NCBI GenBank assembly: GCA_903845055.1
Contig: CAIMWF010000146.1
Location: forward strand, 1-40,107
Reading direction: 5' to 3'
Length of the DNA stretch: 40,107 bases
DNA from: an uncultured Bacteroidales bacterium
GTDB lineage: Bacteria; Bacteroidota; Bacteroidia; Bacteroidales; FEN-979
Shown: piece after piece, positions 8,264 to 15,681 of the stretch
Layout of the letters: the number at the start of each line of letters is the position of its first letter
Position numbering within the stretch: the first letter of the stretch is position 1
The notes under the pieces: model-generated
What the model was told of the DNA's origin: nothing
The model's input: only the letters and a program-made list of their open reading frames with translations
Database searches by the model: none
Made by a program: the position numbers and the translations under genes

Positions 8264-9730
8264 TTATTCAATAACGAACTTGCCCTTCGCGATGTTTTCC
8301 TTTCCGGTAAGCAGGTAAAGGTACAACCCGGGATTAAGGTTGTTCCTGTCGAAGCTCATGTGGCTGGAGGTCACCCTGGTGCGGTAAACTTCCCTGCCGA
8401 CAATGTTGTAAATCACGAACTGCAGGTCCTGATTCATGTTGACACCTTCGATGACCAGTTCGGCCGAGTTTTTCATCGGGTTGGGGACAATGCGCACCAG
8501 CTGGGCATTTGCTGATGGCTGTTCCTGGACATCAAGCAGTGGCGAACATTGTGTGCCGATGGCGGTACCCCATATTTCAGTTCCTTTTTTGTAATAAACC
8601 AGGTTGTAGTAATTCTGAACCGTTTGATCATCACGGAAATAGGTGGACAAGCCCAATCCTTCAGAATAGTTTTCATTCAGGATGACACTGCCGGTGGGAA
8701 CCACGAAGCAGGTATTGATATAACGGTATTTGTCCTGGCCGATCTTTTTTGACTGTCGGTTGTTAAAGGCTTTCTGGTAGCGGTCGAACTGCGAGGCATA
8801 AATGTTCTCGCGGTAGAACTGGTCGGGAAAACGCATGATCGATGAATCGTGAGCCATTGTCTTGAAATTGTATTTTACGATGATCGTGTCATGAATATAT
8901 ACGTGGTTGTTGCCCGGGTTGGTGATGGTGCTCCTGCAGCGGTCGAACTTGTACTGAACGGAGTCGATGGCGGTTCCCCACGTCGTTTTGGCGAAAACCG
9001 TTTTGATCTCTTTCCAGTTGGAGGTCTGGCCCGGGGCAAGTCCGTTGTCATATCCGGTGAAATCAAACACATCGCCGATGTTGTAGCTGTAAACATCTTT
9101 CCAGGTGAAATCCTGGATGCCGATGACGGGGGTTGACTTCCCGACCAGGGTGTAGTAGGTGGTATCGAAGGGGACATTCACCATGTCGAAAATTCTTGAA
9201 AAACCATAATGCTCGCTGAGTTTGAAGAACTTGCCGTTCCACGGATTTGAAACGGTGGTTCCATCGGTCCTCTTTGCCGTGAGCTGTACCAGCATGACAT
9301 TATCGAGAATCCCGACAACCGTGTCGGGAGCCATGCTGATCACATTCGCCTGGAGGAACGTTCCGGCAGTAAGGTTGACAAATTTCCAGGTATAACCAAC
9401 CTGGGCCTTGGCCTCCACGCGGACGGTGTCTTTCTTCTTGTTGAAGAAAAAGAAGGTTTTGGTTGCACCAACCCTGTAAATTTTCCTGCCGAGGATCGAT
9501 CCCTTGGTGGTGTCGAAGCAGCTTGCGGCAGTATCCCTGATTGTTGCGAAACTGGCAAAGATGGTGTCAGTGCCGCCAGGAAGTGTATAACTTGTTGTTT
9601 TATAGGCCTTCACCATATTCGTGGTGCTCTTTTTGAAGAAGGTGGTCCCCGTTGTGCAGATATTCGTATAATCCTGGGCCTGGAGCAGGATTGGGGTAAT
9701 GAATAAAAGGATAAATATGAGTTTTTTCAT
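8264..9730 (-). CDS. Secreted protein of unknown function with T9SS type A sorting domain
   Basis: A 488-residue protein with a clear signal peptide (MKKLIFILLFITPILLQAQ). A long beta-rich body (about 20-400) resembles no family I know. Residues about 410-488 form a T9SS sorting domain (VRIVPNPMKNSAELVIEG, then NLNPGLYLYLLTGKE and KGKFVIE). It should cross the outer membrane through the T9SS and be displayed or released. The body has scattered cysteines (for example NICTTG, CFDTTKG, FDRCRS, NTCFVV), and two or more may pair. The gene is bounded by a strong terminator at its 3' end and an upstream -7 element, so it is probably monocistronic. Function is not assigned. Confidence 0.85.
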   Translation of the reverse strand: MKKLIFILLFITPILLQAQDYTNICTTGTTFFKKSTTNMVKAYKTTSYTLPGGTDTIFASFATIRDTAASCFDTTKGSILGRKIYRVGATKTFFFFNKKKDTVRVEAKAQVGYTWKFVNLTAGTFLQANVISMAPDTVVGILDNVMLVQLTAKRTDGTTVSNPWNGKFFKLSEHYGFSRIFDMVNVPFDTTYYTLVGKSTPVIGIQDFTWKDVYSYNIGDVFDFTGYDNGLAPGQTSNWKEIKTVFAKTTWGTAIDSVQYKFDRCRSTITNPGNNHVYIHDTIIVKYNFKTMAHDSSIMRFPDQFYRENIYASQFDRYQKAFNNRQSKKIGQDKYRYINTCFVVPTGSVILNENYSEGLGLSTYFRDDQTVQNYYNLVYYKKGTEIWGTAIGTQCSPLLDVQEQPSANAQLVRIVPNPMKNSAELVIEGVNMNQDLQFVIYNIVGREVYRTRVTSSHMSFDRNNLNPGLYLYLLTGKENIAKGKFVIE

Positions 9731-9748
9731 GTTGGTTGGATTTTTTTA

Positions 9749-9756
9749 CAAAAATA
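9749..9756 (-). promoter_or_regulatory. Putative -7 element for the T9SS-tailed unknown gene
   Basis: The minus strand reads TATTTTTG, an exact TAnnTTTG match, 19 bases upstream of the ATG at 9730. A TTTG lies further upstream (9770-9773 on the complement), but only 13 bases away, which is shorter than the reported -33 spacing. Confidence 0.4.
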
Positions 9757-9863
9757 GAGAAAATTATGACAAATTGTTCAGGGTGCCTTCATTAAAGAAT
9801 ATCAATGATACAGACAATTATTTCATGCAATGGTTGCCCTGTACCGGTATTGTTATTTAAAAA

Positions 9864-11942
9864 TTATTTCGCGGTTGAGACAGGATTTGCCGATAATTTT
9901 TTCAACCCGGCATCGGTGGCATCGAGCATCGGTTTGATGGATATTTCACTGCCAACCGCATTCTTCATCCAGACTTGCGGGATCAGGCGTCCTGCCGAAT
10001 AGATCCGGATGGCTTCGTCGGCGAAATTCTTTCCCTGGAAAAACTGGTCGAGCTGAAAATCAATAAGATGACCCACCGGGTAATTCGACAGGTAAAGGGG
10101 ATTGTCGATCATGTGCGAATAGATGGCAAGAATCGGGGTATCCTTTACGCCGAAGACAGGGGCATAATACTGGTTCCATATCTCAATGGCGGTTTTTACG
10201 ACGGTTTCCTTAAGCTCCTTTTTAGAGGCACCGGGGTTGTTGTACAGCCACTGCCAGACCTTCATGTCGAGCAGCGACACGCCCATGATCTCGTAGCTCA
10301 TCCAGAAGTTGTCGATGGCAGCCAGTGCCTCCTTGTCGGGATCGGTGTTTTTCATCCCCAGCAGTTCGAGGTCATGTTTCTGGAAGGTAAAGGCGAAGGC
10401 TTCGGTGAAAGCTGTGTTAGGAACTCCCTGCATCATATAATTGTCTACAAAATTCAGCGAAATGGTTTGCTCCACGTTATGGCCGAGTTCATGAACCGCA
10501 ATGTTATAGCCTTTATAATCCATCCCTTCTCTGCCGATGCGCGTACGCAGGTGATTCTTGTCACCCTTCATCTGGGCTCCCCATGCATGCCCGCTGCCTC
10601 TGGCAGGATCGACGGTAATGTGCGAGGCGATCTCTTTGGCCTTCTCGGGTTTGAACCCGAGCTTGACGAGAATGTTCGGGATGTCGGCCTCGAAGGCTTT
10701 GGTATCGGGGTATCTGGCACGCGTGGTCTTATCCAGCATCTCCATGTTCATGCTGCTTCGGGCCTTGAAACCATCGTACCATATGTCGAATGGCAGGAGC
10801 GGCCTGCCCAATCGTTTGCTGATGAGATCTCCAACCTGTTTTACTTCAGGAGAAGAGCAAAGGTCGGTGAATAATTTCTCCACCTGTTCCTGCCTTAGTT
10901 CCATACCGCCGTCGAACGAGCGGGCGATGAAGGTGGGATTCATGGGCGTAAAGGGATCCATCGCCTTCATTACCTTGAAGTTGGTCAGGAAAAACTCGTA
11001 ACGGGTATCGGGTTCCGCAGTATTGGCCACCTCGGAGCCATTGCTGAAAACCTTGTTGGTGAAAGGATTCCATTGAAGTGCCGGGTTGTTGATCACATTT
11101 CCCGGGATATCCTGGTTGATGATTCGCAGCATGACCTGGTAGATCATCTTTTGTTTGAGCAGTCCCTCTTCGGTTTTGTTGTAATTTGATTTCAGTTCGT
11201 CGCGCAGGTTCCAGTGGGAAATCAGCTTCATGTCTTTGGCAAAATGGGTTTTCTTCTGGTCGTCGAGCAGGTTTCCCATGTAAATGTTGTAATTCGAAAT
11301 GTAATTGTCTGCAGCGGTCAGGGCCTCCGCAATTTTTACATTGACATCGGCAGGAACGCGGGCGGTGAACTGGTCGCCCATCCGGGCGTAAGCCCATTCG
11401 TGACGGGTCCATTTGGGTCCGAGTTCTTCCTTTTCCTTCAGGGTCCAGGAGGGGAAATTGAGAATGGTGACAAAAGCCAGTTTGTTGGCGAAAAAGTCAT
11501 CGTTGAAATGGGAGCCTGGTTCATAGGCGGCAAAAACCGGGTCGACGTCGAGCATGTCGCCGATTTCAAGCTGCATGCCGCGTTTCAGGTCGAGGCTGAT
11601 CATGTTGAAATGACCGTTTACCGATTCAATGTTATCGGTAATCCTTTGAAAAAGCACATCAAGTTTGCCAGGATCATTCACAAAATATTTCAGGCAGAAG
11701 GCCTGGAATTCCTGGTCATTTCCATCGCCTGCGGTCCATAATGCGGCACACTGCCTTACCCCTCGTTCCATGCGGGTTTTCCCGGCATCCGTATATTGTT
11801 TCGAGAGCTTCAGCATTACCGAATCGACGGTGACCTGTTTAATGAACTGTACCGGGGTTTGCTGGCCGGCAGGACCGGGTTGTTTGCACTGGGTCAATAC
11901 CAGCGATAATGGAAGCAGCAGCGCAAGGAAAAGCTTTTTCAT
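9864..11942 (-). CDS. HEXXH zinc metallopeptidase lipoprotein (gluzincin-like)
   Basis: A 692-residue protein from my preferred ATG at 11942. It starts with a signal peptide (MKKLFLALLLPLSLVLTQ) followed by Cys19, probably lipidated, although Gln before the Cys is unusual. The zinc site is HELGH at residues 484-488, with a candidate third ligand Glu514 in AFTEAFAF, 26 residues after the second His. This HEXXH-(about 25)-E spacing fits the gluzincin clan (M2/M3-like peptidases). It is not the HEXXXGH motif of dipeptidyl peptidase III. An in-frame ATG at 12008 would add 22 residues before the signal peptide, and a perfect -7 promoter element lies between the two ATGs. Substrate unknown; a periplasmic or surface peptidase is likely. 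Confidence 0.8.
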   Translation of the reverse strand: MKKLFLALLLPLSLVLTQCKQPGPAGQQTPVQFIKQVTVDSVMLKLSKQYTDAGKTRMERGVRQCAALWTAGDGNDQEFQAFCLKYFVNDPGKLDVLFQRITDNIESVNGHFNMISLDLKRGMQLEIGDMLDVDPVFAAYEPGSHFNDDFFANKLAFVTILNFPSWTLKEKEELGPKWTRHEWAYARMGDQFTARVPADVNVKIAEALTAADNYISNYNIYMGNLLDDQKKTHFAKDMKLISHWNLRDELKSNYNKTEEGLLKQKMIYQVMLRIINQDIPGNVINNPALQWNPFTNKVFSNGSEVANTAEPDTRYEFFLTNFKVMKAMDPFTPMNPTFIARSFDGGMELRQEQVEKLFTDLCSSPEVKQVGDLISKRLGRPLLPFDIWYDGFKARSSMNMEMLDKTTRARYPDTKAFEADIPNILVKLGFKPEKAKEIASHITVDPARGSGHAWGAQMKGDKNHLRTRIGREGMDYKGYNIAVHELGHNVEQTISLNFVDNYMMQGVPNTAFTEAFAFTFQKHDLELLGMKNTDPDKEALAAIDNFWMSYEIMGVSLLDMKVWQWLYNNPGASKKELKETVVKTAIEIWNQYYAPVFGVKDTPILAIYSHMIDNPLYLSNYPVGHLIDFQLDQFFQGKNFADEAIRIYSAGRLIPQVWMKNAVGSEISIKPMLDATDAGLKKLSANPVSTAK

Positions 11943-11969
11943 AGGAGGAAAGGTTTGTGAAAGTTTAAA

Positions 11970-11977
11970 CAAAGATA
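11970..11977 (-). promoter_or_regulatory. Putative -7 element for the metallopeptidase lipoprotein gene
   Basis: The minus strand reads TATCTTTG, a perfect TAnnTTTG match, 28 bases upstream of the ATG at 11942. It lies downstream of the alternative ATG at 12008, so it decides the start choice. Confidence 0.5.
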
Positions 11978-12031
11978 ACGAAATAGCCATGCGGAACAGC
12001 GCGAACAATCAAAAATATTGGCGGAATTATC

Positions 12032-12039
12032 TACTTTTG
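12032..12039 (+). promoter_or_regulatory. Putative -7 element for ftcD
   Basis: TACTTTTG followed by C is an exact TAnnTTTG match, 62 bases before the ftcD ATG. It suggests ftcD has its own promoter and is not cotranscribed with hutI. Confidence 0.5.
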
Positions 12040-12100
12040 CAAAACGGAAATACCTGTTGTATTTCGGTCACGGAGCCAATAAAAAATTAAATTCTTCCAG

Positions 12101-13789
12101 ATGAAGCAGCTAATCGAATGTGTCCCGAATTTCTCTGAAGGGTGCGACATGCAGGTGATCAAAACAATTACAGATGAAATTGAAAAAGTTGATGGGGTGA
12201 CACTGCTGGACGTAGATCCAGGTAAAGCCACCAATCGCACGGTAGTTACGATGGTAGGCACCCCCGAAGCCGTTATTGAAGCTGCCTTCATGGCCATCCG
12301 GAAGGCTTCGGAGGTGATCGACATGAGCAGGCATCATGGCGAACACCCGCGTTTTGGCGGCACCGACGTGTGCCCGCTGGTCCCGGTTGCGAACATCTCC
12401 ATGGAGGAAACCGCCCGTTTTGCCCGGATCCTGGCCGAACGGGTCGGCCGTGAACTCGGGATCCCAGTCTATTGTTACGAAAATGCAGCCCTGGTCGAAG
12501 AGCGCCGGAACCTTGCGAATTGCCGGGCGGGCGAATATGAAGGCCTGTCGCGGAAACTGGAAGACCCTCGCTGGAAGCCTGATTTCGGACCTGCGAAATT
12601 CAATCCGCGCACGGGAGCCATTGCCATTGGCGCCCGCGATTTCCTGGTTGCCTACAATGTGAACCTGAATACAACCTCCACCCGCCGGGCCAATGCCGTC
12701 GCCTTTGATATCCGGGAAAAGGGAAGGCCGGTTCGCGAAGGAAACCCGGTTACCGGGAAGATCAAAAAGGATGAATCGGGAAACGAGGTCTGGATTCCCG
12801 GCGCACTGAAAGCCTGCAAGGCCATCGGTTGGTTCATCGAGGAGTACGGGATCGCACAGGTTTCGGTCAACCTGACCAACATCAGCATTACCTCGGTTCA
12901 CCAGGCCTTCGAGGTTGCCAATGAAAAGGCCATTGCACGGGGATTGCGGGTGACGGGTTCGGAACTGGTGGGTCTTATTCCCAAAATAGCGCTGATCGAA
13001 GCCGGGAAATATTTCCTGAAAAAGCAGCAGCGTTCGGTGGGGGTTTCGGAAGAGGAGATCATAAAAATCGCCGTAAAATCGCTTGGGCTCGACGACCTGA
13101 AACCATTCAACCCGCAGGAGAAGATCATCGAATATTTGCTAGCGGATTCCAAAGATAAAAAACTAGTAAGCCTTACGGCAGAAGGTTTTGCAAACGAAAC
13201 GGCTTCTGAGTCGCCCGCCCCAGGCGGTGGTTCGGTATCGGCATACATTGCCGCGCTGGGCGTATCGCTGGCCACGATGGTCGCCAATCTTTCATCGCAC
13301 AAGGCTGGCTGGGACGACCGCTGGGAGGAGTTCTCCGTTTGGGCTGAAAAGGGTCAGAGGATCAAGGATGAACTGCTATACCTGGTGGATGAAGACACCC
13401 GGGCCTTCAACAAAATCATGGATGCCTTCGGCCTTCCCAAATCGGGGGAAGAAGAAAAGGCGGCGCGCAGCCAGGCCATCCAGGCAGCGACAAAGGTTGC
13501 CATCGAGGTTCCTTACCGTACCATGCAAAAAGCATTTGAGTCGTTTGAAATCATTGCCGCAATGGTGGAAACGGGGAACCCGAATTCGGTGACCGATGCC
13601 GGCGTAGGCGCCCTGTGCGCACGTTCGGCCGTGATCGGCGCGTACCTGAATGTGAAGGTAAACGGGTCGGGGTTCAAAGACAAAGTTTTTCTTGACGATA
13701 TCCTGAAAAAAGCAGAAGAACTGGTCGCCATGGCAAAAGCCACCGAGGAGGCGATCCTTGCATCGGTGATCCTGAAGATTTCAGAATAG
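12101..13789 (+). CDS. ftcD: Bifunctional glutamate formimidoyltransferase / formimidoyltetrahydrofolate cyclodeaminase
   Basis: Transfers the formimino group of formiminoglutamate to tetrahydrofolate and then cyclises it to methenyl-THF with release of ammonia. This ends histidine degradation and feeds one-carbon units to folate. The 562 residues match the bifunctional form. The N-terminal transferase domain (about 1-180) begins IECVPNFSEG and contains the His-rich SRHHGEHPRFGGTDVCPLVP. The C-terminal transferase subdomain follows (about 181-330, ending near SELVGLIPK). The cyclodeaminase domain (about 345-555) includes SPAPGGGSVSAYIAALG and TDAGVGALCARSA. The protein is cytoplasmic. It works directly after HutI (6769-8034) although the genes are not adjacent. 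Confidence 0.96.
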   Translation: MKQLIECVPNFSEGCDMQVIKTITDEIEKVDGVTLLDVDPGKATNRTVVTMVGTPEAVIEAAFMAIRKASEVIDMSRHHGEHPRFGGTDVCPLVPVANISMEETARFARILAERVGRELGIPVYCYENAALVEERRNLANCRAGEYEGLSRKLEDPRWKPDFGPAKFNPRTGAIAIGARDFLVAYNVNLNTTSTRRANAVAFDIREKGRPVREGNPVTGKIKKDESGNEVWIPGALKACKAIGWFIEEYGIAQVSVNLTNISITSVHQAFEVANEKAIARGLRVTGSELVGLIPKIALIEAGKYFLKKQQRSVGVSEEEIIKIAVKSLGLDDLKPFNPQEKIIEYLLADSKDKKLVSLTAEGFANETASESPAPGGGSVSAYIAALGVSLATMVANLSSHKAGWDDRWEEFSVWAEKGQRIKDELLYLVDEDTRAFNKIMDAFGLPKSGEEEKAARSQAIQAATKVAIEVPYRTMQKAFESFEIIAAMVETGNPNSVTDAGVGALCARSAVIGAYLNVKVNGSGFKDKVFLDDILKKAEELVAMAKATEEAILASVILKISE

Positions 13790-13852
13790 GGATTGAAAGG
13801 GTTGCATCTGCAGCCCGTGACCGGTGGCCCCGCCATTTACGGGGGTGGAATA

Positions 13853-14317
13853 CTAATTGATCCAGATCTTTGCGCTGGTCACTCCGTGACATGCGTTGCA
13901 GTTCCCCGAAAGGCAAAGTTGCGGCATGTTCAGGATGTTCCCGGTTGTGCCGACAACCTGCGGGTAATAACCCTCTGCCGGGAGAGCCAGCGTACTGCTG
14001 TAAAAATTACCTTCGGCATCCACCTCGAGTGTCCCGATAAGGTTGCCGGTTCCATTGGGGCCCGTGTAGAAATTAATGGTGGCGTTTGGATAAACGGTTG
14101 AATAATCCTCCGTGTATATCGTCCCTGCAGCCGTCCACCAGCCTTTTGCCGTTCCGCCCGACGTGTGGCAGCTCTGGCATGCGCCTCCCATTTTTTTACT
14201 GGCGGTTGAGTTGTGCATGGATGCGGCAGTTACGTTTCCGCCGCTGTTCTTTTTACAACCGGAAAAGGAAAAAAGGGCGGTGACCAGGATGATGGATAAG
14301 AATGCTGTTATTTTCAT
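13853..14317 (-). CDS. Lipoprotein with two c-type heme motifs
   Basis: A 154-residue protein with a lipoprotein signal (FSFSGC, Cys21). There are two CXXCH heme-attachment motifs: CQSCH at 47-51 and CNACH at 140-144, the latter close to the C-terminus. Between them lies a segment of about 85 residues rich in Gly, Tyr and Thr (for example INFYTGPNGTGNLIGTLEVD) that looks like a small beta domain and not like a standard helical cytochrome c. A Met-containing stretch (ILNMPQLC) precedes the second motif. It may be a diheme electron-transfer lipoprotein. The family is not recognised. A terminator lies on its 5' side, and no good -7 element was found. Confidence 0.7.
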   Translation of the reverse strand: MKITAFLSIILVTALFSFSGCKKNSGGNVTAASMHNSTASKKMGGACQSCHTSGGTAKGWWTAAGTIYTEDYSTVYPNATINFYTGPNGTGNLIGTLEVDAEGNFYSSTLALPAEGYYPQVVGTTGNILNMPQLCLSGNCNACHGVTSAKIWIN

Positions 14318-14463
14318 AGGGATTTTGGAATTTGATTTACTTTATACGTAAATATTTTGAAATTATTGCAGTGGAAAAAACCATGAAGGAGGGTTGAACC
14401 TGGAAATATGGTTCCCGGAAATGCGGAATTCAGGTTTCCGGTCTACCTGTTGCGGGTAGTTGA

Positions 14464-14492
14464 AAAAGCCGGATCCTGTTGATCCGGCTTTT
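14464..14492 (-). terminator. Intrinsic terminator after the PepSY-like gene
   Basis: A perfect 12-base inverted repeat, left arm 14464-14475 (AAAAGCCGGATC) and right arm 14481-14492, with a 5-base loop. The minus-strand transcript of the 14513-14917 gene meets it 20 bases after its stop and ends in a U-run. The rest of 14318-14512 shows nothing else. Confidence 0.85.
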
Positions 14493-14512
14493 CCAGGGGC
14501 CTTGAGAACGGG

Positions 14513-14917
14513 CTATTTTTTAGGTGCCGGTGCATCCGCGGCGGGGGTTTTGGCTGCCCCCGTTTTTACCGGTGGCAGGGCTGCCGGCGTTGTGCCGGGC
14601 GTATTGGCCGATTTGTCAACTGCAGGTTTGGCGGGCTGGTTGAATAAATGATCGCCTTTGCCTTTGAAGGTGCCGTTCTTGTCGAAAAGATAGGTATGTT
14701 TTGATCCCTTTACATCAACAGTCGCAACATAGGTAACTTCACCTTTTTCTTCGATTTTACCTGCGCGGGTGATGGGGGCACCGGGCAGGTTTTTGCTGAT
14801 ATAATCCGTAACGCCTTTGGGCAACTGACTGACCTTCAACTCCGACATTGTCCGGTCCTGGGCAAAAACCATCGTTGCAAGGATTGCTGCTACCAAAAGA
14901 AACACGATCTTCTTCAT
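14513..14917 (-). CDS. PepSY-like periplasmic protein with Ala/Pro/Lys-rich tail
   Basis: A 134-residue protein starting at the ATG at 14917 (MKKIVFLLVAAILATMVFAQ signal peptide). A longer in-frame start at 15004 would place about 29 residues before the signal peptide and lies upstream of the -7 element, so I reject it. Residues about 25-88 (SELKVSQLPKGVTDYISKNL, then TYVATVDVKGSKHTYLFDKN) have the pattern of the PepSY-like domain (beta-lactamase-inhibitor-like) found in small Bacteroidota periplasmic proteins. The last about 45 residues are a low-complexity Pro/Ala/Thr/Lys tail. The role is unknown. Such proteins often lie next to two-component systems, as here. Confidence 0.72.
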   Translation of the reverse strand: MKKIVFLLVAAILATMVFAQDRTMSELKVSQLPKGVTDYISKNLPGAPITRAGKIEEKGEVTYVATVDVKGSKHTYLFDKNGTFKGKGDHLFNQPAKPAVDKSANTPGTTPAALPPVKTGAAKTPAADAPAPKK

Positions 14918-14949
14918 AAATGTATATTTAACTGGTTGTAATGATATTA

Positions 14950-14957
14950 CAAAGGTA
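14950..14957 (-). promoter_or_regulatory. Putative -7 element for the PepSY-like gene
   Basis: The minus strand reads TACCTTTG, an exact TAnnTTTG match, 33 bases upstream of the ATG at 14917. It sits directly after the terminator of the preceding gene, consistent with an independent transcription unit. Confidence 0.5.
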
Positions 14958-14961
14958 AAAA

Positions 14962-14989
14962 AAAGGCCAAATCTTTCGGTCTGGCCTTT
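14962..14989 (-). terminator. Intrinsic terminator after the Lys/Ala/Pro-rich gene
   Basis: An inverted repeat with arms AAAGGCCA (14962-14969) and TGGCCTTT (14982-14989). On the minus strand the hairpin is followed by a run of eight T. It lies 22 bases after the stop of the 15011-15247 gene. Confidence 0.75.
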
Positions 14990-15010
14990 CACAAACTTAA
15001 ACAAACAGGA

Positions 15011-15247
15011 TTATTTTGCCGGTTTGGTTTCTTCAACTTTTTTAGCAGGTTTTGCAGCAGGTTTTGCAGCAGGTTTTGCATCCTTGGTAGCAGCAGGTTT
15101 TGCAGCTTCTTTGGTAGCGGCCGGCTTTGCAACTTCGGTCTTGGCAGGTTCTTTTTTCTTTTCAACCGGTTTTGCTTTTTCCTGTGTCTGAGCAAACATC
15201 GACATGCTGAACATTGCCGCGAGGGCGATTAACATTACTTTTTTCAT
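15011..15247 (-). CDS. Small exported Lys/Ala/Pro-rich low-complexity protein
   Basis: A 78-residue protein: signal peptide MKKVMLIALAAMFSMSMFAQ, then a mature part of about 58 residues made almost only of K, A, P, E and T in AAKPAATK-like and KPAA units. No folded domain is expected. The strongly basic, Pro/Ala-rich composition recalls histone H1-like tails, but the signal peptide sends it to the periplasm or beyond. Binding to polyanions or peptidoglycan is only a guess. It is flanked by two PepSY-like genes on the same strand and ends at a strong terminator. The coding DNA contains 12-base tandem repeats. Confidence 0.7.
   Translation of the reverse strand: MKKVMLIALAAMFSMSMFAQTQEKAKPVEKKKEPAKTEVAKPAATKEAAKPAATKDAKPAAKPAAKPAKKVEETKPAK
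15045..15080 (-). repeat. Three 12-bp tandem repeats within the Lys/Ala/Pro-rich gene
   Basis: Three perfect copies of GCAGGTTTTGCA (plus strand) in a row, encoding repeated AKPA units. A further partial copy lies near 15092-15103. As the unit is a multiple of three, copy-number change would alter length without a frameshift. Confidence 0.8.
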
Positions 15248-15297
15248 TGTTTTTGATTGTTAGGTGAAACGTTATGGATAACTAAAAAATAAAAGGT

Positions 15298-15597
15298 TCA
15301 TTTTTTTAAGGAATCCTGGCAACATTCGTTGGTACAGGATTGTTTTCTGACGAATTTACCATCCTTGTCAAAGAAAAGCTTTTCATGATTCTTGTCCCTT
15401 GAAACGCAAACATCGTAGGTGATGATTCCTTTGTCATCCACCTTAAAAACCTTGACAATGGTATACCCGGTGAAATTTTTCAGGATATACTCTGAAATCG
15501 GTTTTTGAAGTTCTGAGGATTTTAATTCAGTTTTTGTTTGAGCAAAGATTAAGGTACTCAGCACACAAATAAAAAGTATCAAAAATGCTTTTCTCAT
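15298..15597 (-). CDS. Small PepSY-like periplasmic protein
   Basis: A 99-residue protein with a signal peptide (MRKAFLILFICVLSTLIFAQ). The core LKSSELQKPISEYILKNFTGYTIVKVFKVDDKG plus YDVCVSRDKNHEKLFFDKDGKFVRK fits the same PepSY-like family as the product of 14513-14917; both share an SEL..P...YI.KN pattern. It ends in a Cys-rich tail (QSCTNECCQD) with three cysteines that the paralogue lacks. It begins 84 bases after the stop of the histidine kinase gene, with a near-consensus -7 element (CACCTTTG, minus strand) upstream. Role unknown; possible modulation of the adjacent sensor kinase is inferred from position only. Confidence 0.7.
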   Translation of the reverse strand: MRKAFLILFICVLSTLIFAQTKTELKSSELQKPISEYILKNFTGYTIVKVFKVDDKGIITYDVCVSRDKNHEKLFFDKDGKFVRKQSCTNECCQDSLKK

Positions 15598-15681
15598 AAT
15601 TACTTTTCCCCTGACGTATTTAATTTTAACCCTGCAAAGGTGAATTATGAATCTGTGGGAAATCTGGAGTCGGTCATTTTT

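Noticed and set aside
9975-10874. 299-codon plus-strand frame
   Set aside because: Antisense to the HEXXH metallopeptidase, whose frame carries the active site and signal peptide; no domain is seen in the plus frame.
9864-11942. Dipeptidyl peptidase III (M49) assignment
   Set aside because: M49 enzymes have HEXXXGH; this protein has HEXXH (HELGH) with a Glu about 26 residues later, so a gluzincin of M2/M3 type fits better.
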